In this document: piece after piece, positions 4,562-7,143 of the stretch
Layout of the letters: every line of letters begins with the position of its first letter
How positions within the stretch are numbered: position 1 is the stretch's first letter
DNA from: Flammeovirgaceae bacterium UBA4659
GTDB lineage: Bacteria; Bacteroidota; Bacteroidia; Cytophagales; Cyclobacteriaceae
NCBI GenBank assembly: GCA_002405445.1
Contig: DHLV01000164.1
Coordinates: 1-7,143, forward strand
Length of the DNA stretch: 7,143 bases
Direction: 5' to 3'
Translations under genes and position numbers: made by a program
Notes under the pieces: model-generated
Told to the model about the DNA's origin: nothing
The model's database searches: none
What the model saw: only the letters and a program-made list of their open reading frames with translations

Positions 4562-6043
4562 ATGAAGAAGTTTGATTTGGTGGTAATCGGTGCTGGCCCC
4601 TCCGGATATGCGGCTGCCATGCGCGCCCTTGATTTTAAGAAAAGAGTTTTGTTAATCGAAAAAAATGCAGTGGGGGGTGCCGGTGTCACCAATGGTGCGC
4701 TGTCGTCTAAAACCTGGTGGGAGTTATCGCGGGATACTGCATCATTTCGCAAGAGCCTTCATCGTTATAACCTAGCTGTTCCTTCGATCCGGTACAAAGA
4801 CATTCAGCAGGAGGTGCAAAAAGCAGTGGCTGAGCGGAAGGGAATGTTGGAGGAGCACATGAGCGCCCTGCGCAACTCGTCTTACGCACAATTCCTCGAG
4901 TTTATGACCGGAGAAGCGCGGTTGATCGGGCAGCACGATGTGGAGATATTGAATGGTGCACACAAGGAAGTGGTGCAAACAGAGTATATCATCCTGGCAA
5001 CAGGCAGCCGCCCGCGTTACCTGCCCGAATTGCCGATTGATGAGAAGACCGTGATGACAAGTGAAGGAATCGAAAATCTGGACGATTTTCCTGAAAGCAT
5101 GGTGATTGTGGGTGCCGGTGTGATTGGATGTGAATATGCCACCATCTTCAGCGGATTTGGCCGAACCAAAGTAAACCTGATTGACAAAGGTGACCGTATC
5201 TTACCGTTTGAAGATGCCGATGTGGTAAAAATCATCGAGCGCAACATGGAAAACAACGGTGTACTCATCCACAGAAATTCCCGCTTGATTCACATGCGCA
5301 TCGTTAATGGCCGTGTAGAATACGAACTGGAGTACACCGATGGCAGCCGCGAAACATTCAATGTTGAAAAGGCTTTGGTGTCGGTGGGGCGCGTTCCAAA
5401 CCTGGAAGACCTTTGGGACGACAAAGTAGGTATTGACATTACCAAACGCGGGATTCACAATGACGATACACAAACAAACGTTCCCAATATTTTCGCTGTG
5501 GGAGACCTCACAGCAGACATCTCTCTGGTCAATGTAGGTGAGCTAGAGGGGCGCTATGCCGTTGAGAAAATATTTGGGCGGCCCGACCGCAAGCTGGTCT
5601 ATGAAAACATCAGCACGATCATGTTCCTTAGCCCGGAAGTAGCAGGGGTAGGGCTCAACGAAACCCAAGCCCAGGAAAAAGGTATAGACTACCAGGTGGT
5701 AACCCTTGAATACAGCACCATTCCGCGCGCCATTGCCAAGCGGAACACACAAGGTTTTATCAAACTGTTGGTGACCAACGATGACCAGATGAAGATTCTA
5801 GGCATGAAAGTGGTAGGTAACAATGCCAGCAGCGCCATCCAAGCGGTTGCTTTATTGATTTCTATGAACAAGGGTATCGAGGAACTGGCGGAGTGCGTAC
5901 ACCCGCACCCCAGCATCACCGAGGGGATTCAGGAGTGTGTGCGCATGTTAATGGGAAAATCGCTTTTCAAGCCTTTGGCCCTACACAGCCGAATCTCCTG
6001 CCGTAGATTTCTGGCAGGGAAATACGAAGACATCGTGTTTTGA
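4562..6043 (+). CDS. Lpd/SthA-like FAD-NAD(P) oxidoreductase without redox cysteines
   Basis: The 493-residue protein is a class I pyridine nucleotide-disulfide oxidoreductase fold enzyme, the family of dihydrolipoamide dehydrogenase and soluble transhydrogenase. The FAD site GAGPSG (10-15) with Glu33 is followed by VGGAGVTNGALSSK (37-50). Here the normal GGTCxxxGCxPSK is altered so that both redox cysteines are replaced (Gly41, Ala46), and Pro48 is Ser. Further on are ATGSRP (146-151), the NAD(P) site GAGVIG (184-189) with Asp208 at the end of the second strand (an acidic residue suggesting NAD over NADP), the second FAD contact FAVGD (311-315) and the C-terminal dimerisation domain. The catalytic His449-Glu454 pair is kept (HPHPSITE, 447-454), with Cys445 close by. 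Without the disulfide it cannot act as a normal lipoamide dehydrogenase. It may transfer electrons from NADH directly from FAD to a quinone, another nucleotide or an unknown acceptor. The lipoprotein gene follows after 15 bases. Confidence 0.9.
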   Translation: MKKFDLVVIGAGPSGYAAAMRALDFKKRVLLIEKNAVGGAGVTNGALSSKTWWELSRDTASFRKSLHRYNLAVPSIRYKDIQQEVQKAVAERKGMLEEHMSALRNSSYAQFLEFMTGEARLIGQHDVEILNGAHKEVVQTEYIILATGSRPRYLPELPIDEKTVMTSEGIENLDDFPESMVIVGAGVIGCEYATIFSGFGRTKVNLIDKGDRILPFEDADVVKIIERNMENNGVLIHRNSRLIHMRIVNGRVEYELEYTDGSRETFNVEKALVSVGRVPNLEDLWDDKVGIDITKRGIHNDDTQTNVPNIFAVGDLTADISLVNVGELEGRYAVEKIFGRPDRKLVYENISTIMFLSPEVAGVGLNETQAQEKGIDYQVVTLEYSTIPRAIAKRNTQGFIKLLVTNDDQMKILGMKVVGNNASSAIQAVALLISMNKGIEELAECVHPHPSITEGIQECVRMLMGKSLFKPLALHSRISCRRFLAGKYEDIVF

Positions 6044-6058
6044 CAATGTTAACGGCTG

Positions 6059-6649
6059 ATGTGCGTTAAATGTGCCATGAGGGTATTTGTGTTTCTATTG
6101 ATCAGTGTGATTCTTTCTTCGTGCTCTGTCTCGAAGTTGCAACAGTTGCATCCGTCCCAAAGGAAAGCGGATTTTGAGCAATTTGATTTTGACGACCTCT
6201 CCAAGATGTATATGCGCAAGATTCAACAGGATGAAAATGCAATTGAAGGTATCTATTCGGTTTCTCATGTGATTATCAAAAAATCAAAGCCTTTTCTGTC
6301 CGGCACAGAAAGGGAGAAAACGGTAGATCGGAAAGAAAACTATTCTACTGTGGTAATTCTTAAAGAAGCAGGCACTGCTGCCCGCGATTATTTCGAAATA
6401 CCGATTGGCGCCAGTCGCCAATTGTCATATTCGGTGCGCGGTGAGTTCAGCCTCGCCAATGAGGGTTCAATTTTGATTTACCGGCACTTTGAGCCCAAGA
6501 AAAAAGTATTGACCTACACTTTTACTCATGATGCAGACAAAGATATTTTGGAGGGTGTGCGCACCGAAAATAATGGCAATGCGGTGATCGTTTACAAGCT
6601 CACGTACGTCAAATTGTACACCAACGGCAACGCGACCCCTTCAAAATAA
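6059..6649 (+). CDS. Unrecognised small lipoprotein
   Basis: The 196-residue protein starts with a lipoprotein signal: a basic residue (Arg8), the hydrophobic run VFVFLLISVI and the lipobox LSSC with the lipidated Cys at residue 22. The residues after it (SVSKLQQ) lack the acidic export tag often seen on surface lipoproteins of Bacteroidota, so a periplasm-facing anchor is more likely (inference). After a charged linker, residues from about 62 onward alternate hydrophobic and polar residues (GIYSVSHVIIKK, YSTVVILKE, SILIYRH, VLTYTFTH, AVIVYKLTYVKLY), indicating a beta-rich, possibly barrel-like domain. I do not recognise the family. An alternative start at 6077 (MRVFVFLL) would give a shorter 15-residue signal and removes two odd cysteines in the N-region; either is possible. 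It lies 15 bases after the flavoprotein gene and is probably co-transcribed with it. Its stop codon lies in the T-tract of the opposite-strand terminator. Confidence 0.85.
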   Translation: MCVKCAMRVFVFLLISVILSSCSVSKLQQLHPSQRKADFEQFDFDDLSKMYMRKIQQDENAIEGIYSVSHVIIKKSKPFLSGTEREKTVDRKENYSTVVILKEAGTAARDYFEIPIGASRQLSYSVRGEFSLANEGSILIYRHFEPKKKVLTYTFTHDADKDILEGVRTENNGNAVIVYKLTYVKLYTNGNATPSK

Positions 6650-6674
6650 AAAAGCTCTTTGTTTACAAAGAGCT
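6648..6674 (-). terminator. Strong intrinsic terminator of the bacilliredoxin gene
   Basis: AGCTCTTTG (6653-6661) and CAAAGAGCT (6666-6674) form a perfect 9-bp stem with a 4-base loop. Read on the minus strand, the stem is followed by a T-tract (6652-6648, then A and TTTT), the classic layout for a rho-independent terminator of the gene ending at 6699. On the plus strand no T-tract follows, so it may stop the lipoprotein transcript less well. Confidence 0.85.
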
Positions 6675-6698
6675 GATTGGTCTCGTTTATTGAAACGG

Positions 6699-7115
6699 TT
6701 AGCAAAACTCGTCAAACACCTCTACCAGATGCTGCCCGATCATTTGTGCGTTTCTTCCTTCGATGTGGTGGCGCTCAACGAAATGTACCAACTCACCGTC
6801 TTTAAACAGCGCAATTGAAGGTGATGAAGGCGGGTAGGGAAGTGTGTATTCCCGGGCCTTGGTCACCGCATCTTTATCGACACCGGCAAAAACCGTTGCC
6901 AAATGGGCGGGCTTCTTAGCCGAGTGTTGCAATGCCCATTTGATGCCGGGGCGTGCCGCTCCTGCCGCGCAGCCGCAAACGGAGTTGATCACCAGCAGGG
7001 TGGTTCCCTTTTGGTCTTTCAATTCTTGATCTACCTGTTCGGCAGTTTTCAGTTCTTTAAAGCCGGCCACCGTTAAGTCGGTGCGCATAGGGGCTACTAA
7101 ATGTTCAGGATACAT
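6699..7115 (-). CDS. BrxA/BrxB-family bacilliredoxin (YphP/YqiW-like)
   Basis: This 138-residue cytoplasmic protein has a thioredoxin-like fold of the BrxA/BrxB (formerly DUF1094/UPF0403) family, thiol-disulfide proteins that remove bacillithiol from modified proteins. Its hallmark CGC motif is at 47-49 within NSVCGCAAGAARPG (44-57). Other family signatures are MRTDLTVAGFKEL (10-22), TVFAGVDKDA (74-83), YPPSSPSIALFKDGELVHF (94-112), RHHIEG (114-119) and the C-terminal Cys138. The length is slightly below that of B. subtilis BrxA (about 144), the difference being at the N-terminus; MYPEHLVAPMR aligns well with the family start, which supports the ATG at 7115. The presence of this gene suggests, without proving, that the organism makes bacillithiol. 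It is a single-gene unit with its own terminator at 6648-6674; its promoter lies beyond the right edge. Confidence 0.95.
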   Translation of the reverse strand: MYPEHLVAPMRTDLTVAGFKELKTAEQVDQELKDQKGTTLLVINSVCGCAAGAARPGIKWALQHSAKKPAHLATVFAGVDKDAVTKAREYTLPYPPSSPSIALFKDGELVHFVERHHIEGRNAQMIGQHLVEVFDEFC

Positions 7116-7119
7116 ATTA

Positions 7120-7143
7120 ATTTAAGATTTCAGATTTAAGATT
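7120..7143. repeat. Short tandem direct repeat at the right edge
   Basis: ATTTAAGATT occurs at 7120-7129 and 7134-7143, a 14-base period with TCAG between the copies. The array may continue outside the window. It lies 5 bases upstream of the bacilliredoxin start codon. Low-complexity arrays of this type are frequent between genes in Bacteroidota. Confidence 0.5.

Overview
The window looks like a piece of a Bacteroidota chromosome, most likely from the order Cytophagales. The evidence is genes with almost no Shine-Dalgarno sequences, a good match to the Bacteroidota-type promoter (TTTG, about 20 bases, TAnnTTTG), signal peptides ending in 'AQ', and a BrxA/BrxB-family protein of the type common in Bacteroidota. 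Base composition and coding style are even throughout. I see no mobile element, tRNA, rRNA or CRISPR array.

Layout. (1) Positions 1-1369, minus strand: a six-segment membrane protein, a small winged-helix regulator that overlaps its 3' end by 8 bases, and, 43 bases further on, an exported TPR-like protein that runs off the left edge. Near-identical 15-bp palindromes lie in front of the first and third genes, which suggests a self-regulated unit. (2) Positions 1419-3766, plus strand: an exported M20D/AbgB-like metallo-amidohydrolase followed 4 bases later by riboflavin synthase (ribE). (3) Positions 3809-4384, minus strand: a PAP2-family membrane lipid phosphatase, convergent with ribE. (4) Positions 4562-6649, plus strand: a flavoprotein of the dihydrolipoamide dehydrogenase class that has lost both redox cysteines, followed by an unrecognised small lipoprotein. 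(5) Positions 6653-7115, minus strand: a bacilliredoxin with its own strong terminator, convergent with the lipoprotein gene.

Most of the window is ordinary housekeeping and envelope content. Two things stand out: the duplicated palindrome around the regulator operon, one copy of which fills the spacer of a consensus promoter, and the disulfide-less Lpd-like enzyme that still keeps its His-Glu catalytic dyad. I do not see a clearly new multi-gene system. The regulator / membrane protein / TPR cluster is the best candidate for an uncharacterised functional unit.
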